DNA of 64,000 nt from JAXDMU01 sp963762435 (GTDB taxonomy: Bacteria > Pseudomonadota > Alphaproteobacteria > ATCC43930 > CGMCC-115725): assembly GCA_963762435.1 (NCBI GenBank), contig CAVXLN010000040.1:62001-126000 (forward strand). The letters are read 5' to 3'. The translations under genes and the position numbers were made by a program. This document shows positions 17,272-28,778 of this stretch, one piece after another. A model generated the notes under the pieces. The model saw only the letters and a list, made by a program, of their open reading frames with translations. It did not search any database and had not been told where the DNA came from. Numbering within the stretch: position 1 is the stretch's first letter; each line of letters begins with the position of its first letter.

Positions 17272-19395
17272 ATGCCGGATTTCCTGCTCGAACTTTTCTC
17301 GGAAGAGATCCCGGCCCGCATGCAGCGCCAAGCGGCGGAGGATCTCAAGCGGCTCGTGGAGACCAAGCTGTCGGCCCTCGATCTGGCCGGCGGCCAATCC
17401 CAGAGCTTCGCCGGCCCGCGACGCTTGACGCTCGTCATCGAAGGCCTGCCGGAGCGGCAGCCGGACCGCACCATCGAGCTCAAAGGCCCACGCCTGGGCG
17501 CGCCGGAACAGGCGATTGCGGGCTTTCTTCGGTCGGCCGGCTTGGGCTCGATCGATCAGTGCGAGACGCGCGACACCGGTAAGGGCGTGTTCCATTTCGC
17601 GGTCAAGCAGGTGCCGGGGCAGGCGATCGAAGCGGCGCTGGCCGGGATCCTGGCCGAGGTGCTCGACACTTTCCCCTGGCCGAAATCGATGCGCTGGGCC
17701 GGGCATGATGTGCGCTGGGTCCGGCCGCTGCATAACATCCTGGCGCTCCTGGTGCGGGCGGAGGGGAACACGATTGTGCCCTTCGATTGGGCGCTCGATC
17801 GCGGGCAGGATCTGCCCTCGACGCTGACCGCCAATGATCTGAGCTTCGGCCATCGCTTCATGGCGCCCGAGCGCTTCGCGGTGACGAGCTTTGCCGATTA
17901 TCGCGATCGCTTAGCCGCGGCCAAGGTGATGCTCGCCGGCGAAGATCGGAAAACCGTGATCCTAAGCGAGGGCGCCCGGCTCTCTGCCGTCGAGGGTCTG
18001 CGCGTGAAGCAGGATGACGCGCTGCTTGAAGAGGTTTCCGGCCTGGCCGAATGGCCGGTCGTCCGGATGGGCCGGATCGAGGCGCGCTTCATGACGCTGC
18101 CGCACGAGGTACTGACGACCTCCATGCGCACGCACCAAAAATATTTCGCCTGCGAAACGAGCGACGGAACGCTGGCGCCGTTCTTCATCGTCGTCGGCAA
18201 TAACGAGACGCGCGACGGCGGCGCCCAGATGATCGCGGGCAATGAGCGCGTTCTGCGAGCGCGCCTGTCGGATGCGGAATTCTTCTGGAATCTCGACCGC
18301 CAGACGACGCTCGACAGCCGCGTGCCGAAGCTCAAGGAACGCGTGTTCCACGCCAAGCTCGGCAGCGTCCATGACAAGGTCGAGCGCATGGCGGCGCTCG
18401 TGGCCGATCTCGTCCGGTTCGTACCCGGCGCCGATGCTGATCTTGCACGGCGTGCCGTGCATCTCGCCAAGGCGGATCTGTCGAGCGCGCTCGTCGGCGA
18501 GTTTCCCGAGCTGCAAGGCATCATGGGCCGCTATCTCGCCGCTCATGATGGCGAAAGGCCCGAAGTGGCCGAGGCGATCGCCCGTCATTATGCGCCGGCC
18601 GGCATAGCCGATCCGACACCCAAGGCGCCGCTCGACATTGTCGCCGCCCTTGTCGACAAGCTCGACACGCTCGCGGGCTTCTTCGCGATCGACGAGAAGC
18701 CGACCGGCTCGCGCGATCCCTACGCGCTCCGCCGTGCCGCACTCGGCATCATCCGCATCATCCTCGACAATGGACTGCGAATACCTTTGAGCCCAATATT
18801 AGATAAAGCGCTCAAAGCTCAGCCGCCGCAGCCCGGACAGCTAACCCTTGATCCGCCCCTTCCACAGAGGCAGCAGCTCCTCGACTTTTTCGCCGACCGG
18901 CTCAAAGTCTTCCTGCGCGAGCAGGGTGTCCGGCACGACCATGTTGCCGCCATTTTCGCGCTTGGCGACGAAGACGACCTCGTCCGGCTCCTGGCGCGGG
19001 TGCGCGCACTCAAGGATTTCCTGGGCTCCGACGACGGCGCCAATTTGCTCAGCGCCTATCGCCGCGCCTCGCGCATCGTCGGGATCGAGGAGCGCAAGGA
19101 GGGGGCCTCCTATCGCGATGCCGTCGACCCTTCCCTGCTCGAGGTATCGGAAGAGAAGCTTCTCGTGGAACGGCTCGGCCAGGTTGGCGTTTCGAGCGGG
19201 TCGCTGCTTGCCAAGGAGGACTTCACAGGTGCCATGGCTGAGATGGCTCGTCTCCGTCACCCTGTTGACGAATTCTTCGAAAAGGTGACGGTTAATACGG
19301 ATTCACGAACGCTCCGGGCGAATAGGTTGCGATTGCTCGCGCAAATTTGGGCTACGCTCGACCGCGTCGCGGATTTCTCGAAGATCGAGGGATAG
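17272..19395 (+). CDS. glyS: Glycine--tRNA ligase beta subunit
   Basis: A 707-residue protein starting MPDFLLELFSEEIPARMQ, the typical start of the GlyRS beta chain. Recognisable blocks include FVTHQKYF-like RTHQKYFACE, IVVGNNETRDGG, GNERVLRARLSDAEFFW and DPYALRRAALGIIRI. It binds the tRNA and is needed for charging. The three-bp gap to glyQ indicates one operon. The reading frame is intact, in contrast to the ppdK gene that follows eight bp later. Confidence 0.97.
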   Translation: MPDFLLELFSEEIPARMQRQAAEDLKRLVETKLSALDLAGGQSQSFAGPRRLTLVIEGLPERQPDRTIELKGPRLGAPEQAIAGFLRSAGLGSIDQCETRDTGKGVFHFAVKQVPGQAIEAALAGILAEVLDTFPWPKSMRWAGHDVRWVRPLHNILALLVRAEGNTIVPFDWALDRGQDLPSTLTANDLSFGHRFMAPERFAVTSFADYRDRLAAAKVMLAGEDRKTVILSEGARLSAVEGLRVKQDDALLEEVSGLAEWPVVRMGRIEARFMTLPHEVLTTSMRTHQKYFACETSDGTLAPFFIVVGNNETRDGGAQMIAGNERVLRARLSDAEFFWNLDRQTTLDSRVPKLKERVFHAKLGSVHDKVERMAALVADLVRFVPGADADLARRAVHLAKADLSSALVGEFPELQGIMGRYLAAHDGERPEVAEAIARHYAPAGIADPTPKAPLDIVAALVDKLDTLAGFFAIDEKPTGSRDPYALRRAALGIIRIILDNGLRIPLSPILDKALKAQPPQPGQLTLDPPLPQRQQLLDFFADRLKVFLREQGVRHDHVAAIFALGDEDDLVRLLARVRALKDFLGSDDGANLLSAYRRASRIVGIEERKEGASYRDAVDPSLLEVSEEKLLVERLGQVGVSSGSLLAKEDFTGAMAEMARLRHPVDEFFEKVTVNTDSRTLRANRLRLLAQIWATLDRVADFSKIEG

Positions 19396-19402
19396 GCTGG
19401 AC

Positions 19403-22053
<2,651 letters not shown>

Positions 22054-22070
<17 letters not shown>

Positions 22071-22974
22071 GGCAGATCTCTCGCTCGACGCCGTCCGCGC
22101 GGGCGGCAAGGCGGCACTCGCCCAGGCGCTCGCCGAGATCGAGGCGGAACCCGAAACGCTGGGCACGCTCGCCTTTCTCGATGCCGCCTATGCGGCGGCC
22201 CGCGCGTCGACGATCGGACTGACCGGCCCGCCCGGTGTCGGCAAATCGACGCTGACGGGCAAGCTCATCGAGGCGTGGCGGCAAAGCGGCCGGACGGTGG
22301 GGGTGATTGCGGTCGATCCGTCCTCGCCGATTTCCGGCGGGGCTCTCCTCGGCGATCGCACGCGGCTCAGGACCGATCCGTCCGACCAGGGCGTCTTCGT
22401 GCGCTCGATGGCGGCGCGCGACCGGTTGGGCGGTATTGCCGACCTGACGCTCGCCGCCATGGTGCTGATGCGCGCCCTCTTCGATCTGGTGCTGATCGAG
22501 ACGGTCGGCGTGGGACAGTCGGAGACCGATGTCGCCTCGATCGTCGACACGGTCGTGCTGTGCGTGCAGCCGGGCTCGGGCGACACGCTCCAATTCATGA
22601 AGGCAGGGCTGTTCGAGCTGCCACACATCGTCGTCGTGACCAAGACCGATATGGGCGAGTCGGCAGCCCGCGCCCGGGCGGAGCTCGCTGCCTCGCTCCG
22701 CTTATCCGCCACGGAGGCGCCGGCGCTTCTTGGCGTGTCCGCTCGTACTGGCGAGGGCGTTGGCGAGCTGGCCGCGGCCATCGATCGGCATCAGGCCGTG
22801 ATTTCAGAGGATCTTAGCGCCCTGCGCCACAAGCAGGCGCGGGCCTGGGTCGCCGGGGCGATCAAGGCTCGTTGGGGTTCGACGGGCCTCGCCCGCGCTG
22901 GATCGCTTGAATTTTATCCACCCATGACACCATTTTCCAAGATTGCCTCGCTTCAGCGTCACCTGAGCTCCTAG
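22054..22974 (+). CDS. meaB: MeaB/ArgK-type GTPase
   Basis: A GTPase of about 306 residues. The motifs are GPPGVGKSTLTGKLIEAWR (P-loop), VDPSSPISGGALLGDRTRL, ETVGVGQSETDVAS and VTKTDMGES (NKxD equivalent), the pattern of MeaB, which protects and reloads methylmalonyl-CoA mutase and its B12 cofactor. The best start is TTG 22054, inside the last codons of ppdK; the longer frame from 21925 is antisense-like overlap without family signal. This makes meaB translationally close to ppdK. Confidence 0.9.
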
Positions 22975-23105
22975 AATGACCAATAAGATGGCGACCGGCA
23001 CTGACTCCGCACCGCTGCAGGCGGTCCAGATACTGGTACGCTTGACAAGAACACCTTAAATGTCTTGCTGTTATAAATTGGTGGACGGCGCTTTCTTGGA
23101 TTGAC

Positions 23106-24929
23106 ATGGCACAAGGTACCTTGGCGACCGCTCGCTCCGACGACCAGCCTTTCCAGCTGCTTGATGAGATCGAATCAAGCAGCTTCTCGGCATTGAAGCT
23201 CGAAGACAGTAAGAACGCGCTCACGCTTGCCCGTCAGCTCGACGATCCGGTGCTTATCGCCCGGGTGCTCTTCGCCTGCGAACGTACGCACCAATCGGCC
23301 GGCCTGTGGGCCGAAAGCATCGAGTTCGGCATCGAGGCAGCGCAGCTCTTCAATACGAGTGGCGACAAGAACGGCGAAAGCCAGGCGCGCTATCATGTCG
23401 GCACCGCCTACTGGCATTTGCGCCGGATGACCGAAGCACTCATCTGGCTCGAGCGGGCGGGGGCTTTGTCGGAGGAGGTCGGCGCCATTGAGCGGCGAAT
23501 TCGCTGCCTCAACATGATCGCCGTGGTGTTTGGCACGCTGAAAAATTATTCGGCCTTCTTGTTGAGCTGCGACCAGGGGCTGGCGCTCTGCACCGACGAA
23601 CGCTTCGCGGCTGACCGATTGTTCTTGCTCAACAACAAGGCGCTCTTTCTCCTGAATCGCGCTCGAGAGACAGCCGATCCCGAGCAGGCCCAGCAAGATG
23701 TCGAGGTAGCGCACGCGATCCTCAGTCCTGAAATCATGGAGCAGATCAGCAAGACGGGACCGGAGAGCTTTCCGCATTCGGCCCGAGATACGCTTGGTCA
23801 ATGTTTGATCATGCGCGGATTACCCGACAAAGCGCTTGAGATGTTCGACTACAATCTCGAGCAGACCAAACATCGTCAGCACGATCTCTGGCGCCACGGC
23901 TCGCTGCTCGGGCGCGGCGAAGCGCTGCTCGACCTCAATCGGCCAGAAGAGGCGCTCGAGATCTTCCGCAACTTTCTCAATGCTTATAGCGCGTTGCTGG
24001 CGCCGGATATGCTGGCCCGAGCGCGACTCGCCACGGTTCGGGCTCTCCGGACGCTTGGCCGGTTCGAGGAGGCGTTCGCCGAGTTCGACGAATATGCCAA
24101 GCTCTCGAAGCACATCAGCAACGAGGTTGCCGATCAGTATTCCCGCCATATGGCGGCGCGTCTCCAGCTGGAGAAGAGCAAGGCCGAGACGGAAATGTAT
24201 CGCCGCCTCGCTGCCGAGGCTGCCAGCTCGGCCAAATCCGAGTTCCTGTCCAATATGAGTCACGAGCTCCGGACACCGCTCAACGCCATCATCGGCTTTA
24301 CCGACATCATGCGGCAGGAGCTGTTCGGCCCGGTCATTCCTAAATACAAGGATTATGTCGAGGACATCTTTAGCAGCGGCCAGCATCTGCTCGACCTCAT
24401 CAATCAGCTGCTGGACATCTCCAAGGCGGAGGCGGGGCGGCTGGAGCTGATCGAGGAGATCGTCAATCTGAGCGATGTCATCGACAGCTCGGTCGCGCTC
24501 ATCCGCGAGACGGCGACCTCAAAAAGCATCACCATCCGGAGGGTCGGGTTCGGGGAAATCCTGATCCGTGCCGATCTCCTCCGCATCAAGCAATGCCTGA
24601 TCAACTTGCTCTCGAATGCGGTTACGTTTACGCCGATCGGCGGCCGAATCGTCATTGCGGCGCGGCTCGAGCACGATTTCCTGTGCATATCGGTTTCCGA
24701 TACCGGCGTGGGCTTGCGTCAGGAGGAGATCCCGAAGGTGTTCGAGAGATTTGGCCAAGGCGGGAACACCAAGGCCGGCACGGGCACCGGACTAGGATTG
24801 CCGCTGACGAAGCAGCTGATCGAGCTGCATGGCGGAACCGCAGAGCTGACGAGCGAACTCAATGTCGGAACCACCGTCACCTTGCGGCTTCCAAGCGATC
24901 GCGTCATTAATCAGTGGTCTTCTCGGTAA
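23106..24929 (+). CDS. Cytosolic TPR-containing sensor histidine kinase
   Basis: A 607-residue protein without signal peptide or membrane helix. Residues about 25-345 are alpha-helical repeats (TPR-like; for example ARYHVGTAYWHLRRMTEALIW cut at 100-120 and GRFEEAFAEFDEYAKL near 318-333). A short coiled stretch leads to the dimerisation domain with the phospho-acceptor His386 in SNMSHELRTPLNAIIGF. The ATPase domain follows: NLLSNAVTF (N box), DTGVGLRQEEIPKVFERF (G1/F) and GTGTGLGLPL (G2). This is a soluble kinase that probably senses a protein or nucleotide through its repeats. No response regulator is adjacent. Confidence 0.93.
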   Translation: MAQGTLATARSDDQPFQLLDEIESSSFSALKLEDSKNALTLARQLDDPVLIARVLFACERTHQSAGLWAESIEFGIEAAQLFNTSGDKNGESQARYHVGTAYWHLRRMTEALIWLERAGALSEEVGAIERRIRCLNMIAVVFGTLKNYSAFLLSCDQGLALCTDERFAADRLFLLNNKALFLLNRARETADPEQAQQDVEVAHAILSPEIMEQISKTGPESFPHSARDTLGQCLIMRGLPDKALEMFDYNLEQTKHRQHDLWRHGSLLGRGEALLDLNRPEEALEIFRNFLNAYSALLAPDMLARARLATVRALRTLGRFEEAFAEFDEYAKLSKHISNEVADQYSRHMAARLQLEKSKAETEMYRRLAAEAASSAKSEFLSNMSHELRTPLNAIIGFTDIMRQELFGPVIPKYKDYVEDIFSSGQHLLDLINQLLDISKAEAGRLELIEEIVNLSDVIDSSVALIRETATSKSITIRRVGFGEILIRADLLRIKQCLINLLSNAVTFTPIGGRIVIAARLEHDFLCISVSDTGVGLRQEEIPKVFERFGQGGNTKAGTGTGLGLPLTKQLIELHGGTAELTSELNVGTTVTLRLPSDRVINQWSSR

Positions 24930-25020
24930 TCGCAGTGGCCGCTTCAGTACGAATATTTGCGGCCTGTTTAACCCCCACTGGACGATCTTAAGCCGCCCAG
25001 TGCCGATCCCAATGTACAGG

Positions 25021-25043
25021 GAAACGGATTTTCCGTTTCTTTA
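25021..25043. terminator. Hairpin between convergent genes, possible terminator
   Basis: GAAACGGA and TCCGTTTC form an eight-pair stem with a three-base loop and are followed on the plus strand by TTTA. It sits about 90 bp after the histidine kinase stop and 17 bp before the 3' end of the minus-strand VFVPPA gene, where a terminator for either gene would be expected. Confidence 0.5.
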
Positions 25044-25059
25044 GGCGGTATGCGTGAAA

Positions 25060-25302
25060 TTACCAGGCCGGCTTGACGGTCGCTGCCATCGGCTGGGCCG
25101 GCGGCACGAAAACATTGTTCGGGCGCGCGACGGCCGGCGGCACGAACACGTTTTGCGGCTGGGCGAGCGGAACGAACACATTGTTCGGGCGCGCGACGGC
25201 CGGCGGCACGAACACATTGTTGGGCGTGGCGCTGTGACCGCCAGCGAACGCCGGAGTCGCAGCGAAGACTGCAAGAGCAGAAAGTACAAAAGCTTTATTC
25301 AC
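25060..25302 (-). CDS. Small exported VFVPPA-repeat protein (no known family)
   Basis: An 80-residue protein starting at GTG 25302, with a very good AGGAGGG site eight bases before it. The N-terminus is a Sec signal peptide (MNKAFVLSALAVFAATPAFA, cleavage after AFA). The mature part is almost only NVFVPP(A/L) units joined by AVARPN or AQPQ: five copies of [N]VFVP can be counted. The DNA shows the same as two 66-bp near-identical units (25091-25222). There is no cysteine and little predicted fold. A second, shorter gene with the same motif lies upstream on the same strand. I know of no family with this motif. Confidence 0.72.
   Translation of the reverse strand: MNKAFVLSALAVFAATPAFAGGHSATPNNVFVPPAVARPNNVFVPLAQPQNVFVPPAVARPNNVFVPPAQPMAATVKPAW
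25091..25222. repeat. Two 66-bp tandem units inside the VFVPPA gene
   Basis: Units begin at 25091 and 25157 and share long identical blocks such as ATTGTTCGGGCGCGCGACGG. Each encodes about 22 residues with two VFVPP motifs. The near identity at the DNA level shows recent internal duplication of coding sequence, not an intergenic repeat. Confidence 0.8.
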
Positions 25303-25418
25303 TGGTAGGCCCTCCTAGCGAATTCTTGCAAAGCCCCGTGTTTTTCTGACGGCGAAGCAGATGGATCGCACGCCGCGCACGGTTCAATGCATTGTTAAAT
25401 TTGGGAACCCAACCTCTA

Positions 25419-25595
25419 TTAGGCTGAGGCGGGTGGTACGAACACGTCTTGTGGCGTGGTCGGCGATGAGGGTGCCGTAGGCATCCCGGTGCCAAATTTC
25501 TCGATGGAAAGCGTTTCAGTCTGAGTGGGGGCTGCTGCCGACGCCGAACCTGCCACCAATGCTGCGAATGCTGCTGCAAGGGTATATTTTAGCAT
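25419..25595 (-). CDS. Small exported protein ending in a VFVPPA motif
   Basis: A 58-residue protein from ATG 25595 with a GAGGAC site upstream. The signal peptide is MLKYTLAAAFAALVAGSASA and the mature chain of about 38 residues ends QDVFVPPASA. The motif DVFVPPA matches the NVFVPPA units of the neighbouring gene, so the two are probably related or bind the same partner. The ATG at 25667 used by the longest frame adds a region without signal character. The gene is coded on the same strand, 117 bp upstream of the repeat protein gene. Confidence 0.65.
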   Translation of the reverse strand: MLKYTLAAAFAALVAGSASAAAPTQTETLSIEKFGTGMPTAPSSPTTPQDVFVPPASA

Positions 25596-26040
25596 GATGC
25601 GTCCTCGCTCGAGATGCTTGCCATACAACGGTTGGTAGACCGTGTCCTCTCGTATCGCACGAGGCATCCTGGTATGTCCATATACTGAATTGCGCGTACC
25701 TCGTCCAATCTGGATGCAGCAAGGTTGTATTTCACAGATAAATTTCCCAAGCTATATCCACAGATTAGCCGGATAACATTAGAATCTTCCTGGAATTATC
25801 GAAGTCTTATATCAAAGGCCACCCATTCCTTCGAGTTGTGGTCTCTTCATTGCCCCATGATATGACCAATAAACGGCAAAGTTGTGACCAACAAATTGGG
25901 ATAAATTTTAAGAAAATTCGACTTTCCCGAAAAGTGTTAAGGTTAATTCTTCGTTAATCGGGATTTGATCTTGGTTAATAGAGTGTTTACGGGATGCTGT
26001 CAAAAAGGTTAACGCGACCGGCGGCCCGAAAAAAGGTTCC
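25596..26040. promoter_or_regulatory. AT-rich intergenic control region
   Basis: This 445-bp stretch is clearly poorer in GC than the rest of the window. It lies between the minus-strand small secreted gene and the plus-strand repeat-type exported protein, so promoters for both are expected. It contains the CtrA-type box at 25943-25957 and additional GGTTAA half-sites near 25941, 25973 and 26005. No ORF, tRNA or repeat copy was recognised here. Confidence 0.5.
25943..25957. promoter_or_regulatory. CtrA-type binding site, TTAA-N7-TTAA
   Basis: TTAA TTCTTCG TTAA is a perfect match to the alphaproteobacterial CtrA consensus with the seven-base spacer. Extra GTTAA and GGTTAA half-sites flank it. 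The location, about 85 bp before the ATG at 26041, suggests cell-cycle control of that gene or of the VFVPPA genes on the other side. Confidence 0.55.
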
Positions 26041-26793
26041 ATGAATTTTTTCTTTCGTATCCCGCCTGTTGCATTTGCGCCTCGGGATACGGGGGCATTG
26101 CGCGGTCGGGTCAATGGCGCTCTAATGCCTGAAAGCGCGGTCGAACCCGCCGATCCCGATGTTTTGCCCCGGAGAGGTCTCTTGTTGCCGCCCGCCTTCC
26201 TTCGCTCTCGCACCATGCTCGCGACGGCTGTCCTGAGCTTGGCGATGGCCGGCCATGCCGCGGCCCAGACCGCTCATGATGCGGCGCCGACCCAGAACAA
26301 GAACCCGACCGCCTCGCATCCGCCGCTCGCGCTCACGCCATACGAAGCCGCCCTCTCCCTCAAGCAGCAGGGCGAGTACGACAAGGCGATCAAGCTGCTC
26401 GAGACCGAGGCGAAGTGGGGCCGCGGCTACGAGCTGGCGCAGATGACGCTCGGCGAATGCTATATCGAGGCTGCGGCCAAGGCGCAGACGGAAGAATCGG
26501 CACAGCGGGCGCGCAAAACCGGGCTCGAATGGATCGTGAAGGCGGCCGATGGCGGCGAGGCGAAGGCGCAGGAAGAGCTGATCCACCTCTCGATCGAGGG
26601 CGGCCCCTTCGCGGTCGAGCCGGCCGAGGCCGGCAAATGGTATCTGATCTGGAAGCAGAACCGGACCCGCTATATCAGCGGCAGCAACGAGCTCGATCCG
26701 AAGCTGGCCGACCGGCTGAAGAAGGGCCTGACCGACGCCGACTGGGCCGAGGCCAAGAAGCGCGCCGACGCCTGGAAGCAGAACACCGGCTGA
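26041..26793 (+). CDS. Exported protein with TPR/Sel1-like helical repeats
   Basis: Up to 250 residues from ATG 26041. The mature part starts near TAHDAAPTQ and has helical repeats: YEAALSLKQQGEYDKAIKLL, then ELAQMTLGECYIEAAAKAQ and LEWIVKAADGGEAKAQEELI, a Sel1-like pattern. The real start is uncertain. A GGAGAGG site (26171-26177) just before two TTG codons at 26182 and 26185 gives a protein that begins LPPAFLRSRTMLATAVLSLA, a clean signal peptide. Either way the protein is likely periplasmic. Function unknown. Confidence 0.7.
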   Translation: MNFFFRIPPVAFAPRDTGALRGRVNGALMPESAVEPADPDVLPRRGLLLPPAFLRSRTMLATAVLSLAMAGHAAAQTAHDAAPTQNKNPTASHPPLALTPYEAALSLKQQGEYDKAIKLLETEAKWGRGYELAQMTLGECYIEAAAKAQTEESAQRARKTGLEWIVKAADGGEAKAQEELIHLSIEGGPFAVEPAEAGKWYLIWKQNRTRYISGSNELDPKLADRLKKGLTDADWAEAKKRADAWKQNTG

Positions 26794-26799
26794 GCCGGG

Positions 26800-27693
26800 T
26801 CAGCTTTCGAGGTTGAGCCAATCCGGCAAGCGCGGCCGGATCACGGCCTGGTCGGCCGTAAGCGCTGGGCCGGCCTTGATTGCGTCGAGGCGCAGGAGGG
26901 CGAGCGCCAGCCCGTCGCGGCCGGATCGGATCTCGCCAGCCTCGGCATCGCCTCTGAGGATCGGCGTTCCGGGCGGCGGCAGCGGCCCCTCGATCGCGAC
27001 CGGCACAAGGCGCTTCTTGACCAGCCCGCGATATTTCGTGCGCGCCGTCAGCTCCTGGCCGATATAGCAGCCCTTGTCCCAAGCGACGCCATGAAGCTCG
27101 TCGAAACCGCTCTCCAACAGGATCGCCTTTTCCAGCGTCAAATCACGACTGCCGTCGGGTACGCCAAGGCCGAGACGGAGCCGATCCCACTCACCGGCAT
27201 CGGCCGCCGCGAATCCATGCGCCGCCAGCACCGGCTCTGCCGTGCCGCGTGGTGCCAAGGACCGGATACCGAGAGATGCGAGGCGCGGATCGGCGAAGAC
27301 GATTCCGCCCTCAACCGCGCAAGCGCGGCCCGGCTCATCGAGACCGAATGAAGCGGCTGCCTCATCGCCCCAGCCGAGCCTCACCTCCCAATCGGCGCTC
27401 ACATCCTCGATTGCGATCTTGGCGCGCAGCTTATAAAGGCCGAGGCGGCGCTTGAGATCACCGATCCGGCCGCCTTCGCCGTCGATGAGCCAGGCGTCGC
27501 CGAGATCGGCGATGAAGAAATCATGCAAATACTTGCCCTGCGCGGTCAGCAGTGCCGCCCAGATCGCACGGTCAGGTGCTACCTTTCGCACATCATTGCT
27601 GACGAGCCCTTGCAGGAAGCTCTGGCGATCCGGACCCGTCAGCTTCAGGACGCCGCGCGCCGGCTCGGCAAGGGCGGTTGCTTTTGCGATCAT
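26800..27693 (-). CDS. ygfZ: YgfZ/GcvT-like folate-binding protein
   Basis: About 297 residues from ATG 27693 (MIAKATALAEPARGVLKLTG), preceded by GGGAG. It contains LQGLVSNDV, LTAQGKYLHDFFI and the family signature KGCYIGQELTARTKYRG with the conserved cysteine. YgfZ proteins bind tetrahydrofolate and support repair and assembly of certain iron-sulfur enzymes. The stop is seven bp from the convergent gene at 26793, so the two transcripts meet there. Confidence 0.9.
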   Translation of the reverse strand: MIAKATALAEPARGVLKLTGPDRQSFLQGLVSNDVRKVAPDRAIWAALLTAQGKYLHDFFIADLGDAWLIDGEGGRIGDLKRRLGLYKLRAKIAIEDVSADWEVRLGWGDEAAASFGLDEPGRACAVEGGIVFADPRLASLGIRSLAPRGTAEPVLAAHGFAAADAGEWDRLRLGLGVPDGSRDLTLEKAILLESGFDELHGVAWDKGCYIGQELTARTKYRGLVKKRLVPVAIEGPLPPPGTPILRGDAEAGEIRSGRDGLALALLRLDAIKAGPALTADQAVIRPRLPDWLNLES

Positions 27694-27782
27694 CTCCGCT
27701 CCCGACCAATCGAGGCTGCTCTCATAGGTGGCGCAGCCACGCTCGCTTGGCAAGCCAACGCGCGCAACGTATAAGCCGCGCC

Positions 27783-28778
27783 ATGTCGATCACCATGCCG
27801 TCCCTTCGTCCCGAGCCGGCGATCCTATTCGTCACGGCGACGCGGATCGGCGATGCCGTCCTGTCGACCGGGCTGCTCGGCCATCTCGCCGACCATTATC
27901 CCGCCGCGCGCTTCACCATCGCGGCCGGCCCGGTCGCGGCCCCGCTCTTCGCCGATCTCCCCGGGCTCGAGCGGCTGATCCCGCTCGCCAAGCGGCGTTT
28001 CGCGGCACATTGGCTCGATCTCTATCGCCAGGTCGCCGGCCGGCATTGGGATCTGGTCGTGGATCTGCGCGGTTCCGCACTCGCCTGGCTGCTGCGGGCG
28101 CGGACGCGCTGGGTCACGGCCAAGGGCGAGCCGGGCCTGCATCGCGTCGTGCAATTGGCCCGCTATTTCCAGCTGATGCCGCCGCCCGTGCCGCGGCTCT
28201 GGCTCGCACCGCATCATGTTGCCGCGGCGGAGCGGCTCATTTCGGGCAGCGGTCCGGTCCTCGCCATCGGGCCGACGGCCAATTGGATCGGCAAGCAATG
28301 GCGTGTCGAGCGTTTTGCCGAGCTCATAGGCCGCCTGGTGGCGCCGGGTGCGGCCTTCGCCGGCAGTCCTGTCGCGATCTTCGCCGCTCCGCATGAGCGC
28401 GAGGCCGCCCGGCCGGTGCTGGAATCCGTGCCGGCCGCGCAACGGCTCGATCTTACGCGCGAGCCTGATCTGCTGACCGTCGCCGCGTGCCTCAAGCGGG
28501 CCGCTCTCTTCATCGGCAATGATACCGGGCTGATGCATATCGCAGCCGCGGTCGGCACGCCGACCCTCGGTCTCTTCGGCCCCAGCCCGGCTGAGCAATA
28601 TGCGCCCTGGGGACGCCACACGGCCGTGGCCCAGACCGAGCTCAGCTATACCGAGCTCGTCACCGCACCCGGTTTCGATCATCGGCGGACCGGCACGCTC
28701 ATGGATACGCTCTCGGTCGATCGGGTCGAGACGGCCGCTTTAGCGCTCTTCGCGCGCAGCCGGGCGAGTGCCGCGTGA
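27783..28778 (+). CDS. Glycosyltransferase family 9 (heptosyltransferase-like)
   Basis: A 331-residue protein starting MSITMPSLRPEPAILFVTATRIGD. The GT9 landmarks are FVTATRIGDAVLSTGLLGHL at the N-terminus, HWDLVVDLRGS, and the nucleotide-sugar site FIGNDTGLMHIAAAVGTPTLG with LFGPSPAEQYAPW. GT9 enzymes add heptose or related sugars to lipopolysaccharide core. It is the first gene of a five-gene run joined by overlapping stop/start codons. Confidence 0.9.
   Translation: MSITMPSLRPEPAILFVTATRIGDAVLSTGLLGHLADHYPAARFTIAAGPVAAPLFADLPGLERLIPLAKRRFAAHWLDLYRQVAGRHWDLVVDLRGSALAWLLRARTRWVTAKGEPGLHRVVQLARYFQLMPPPVPRLWLAPHHVAAAERLISGSGPVLAIGPTANWIGKQWRVERFAELIGRLVAPGAAFAGSPVAIFAAPHEREAARPVLESVPAAQRLDLTREPDLLTVAACLKRAALFIGNDTGLMHIAAAVGTPTLGLFGPSPAEQYAPWGRHTAVAQTELSYTELVTAPGFDHRRTGTLMDTLSVDRVETAALALFARSRASAA

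Noticed and set aside
22975..23105. TTGACA at 23042 as a -35 box for the histidine kinase gene
   Set aside because: No acceptable -10 sequence lies at 16 to 18 bp distance; TTATAA is 24 bp or more away.
25091..25222. The 66-bp units considered as a CRISPR or intergenic repeat
   Set aside because: They lie in frame inside a gene with signal peptide and ribosome site, have no spacers, and encode the VFVPPA units.
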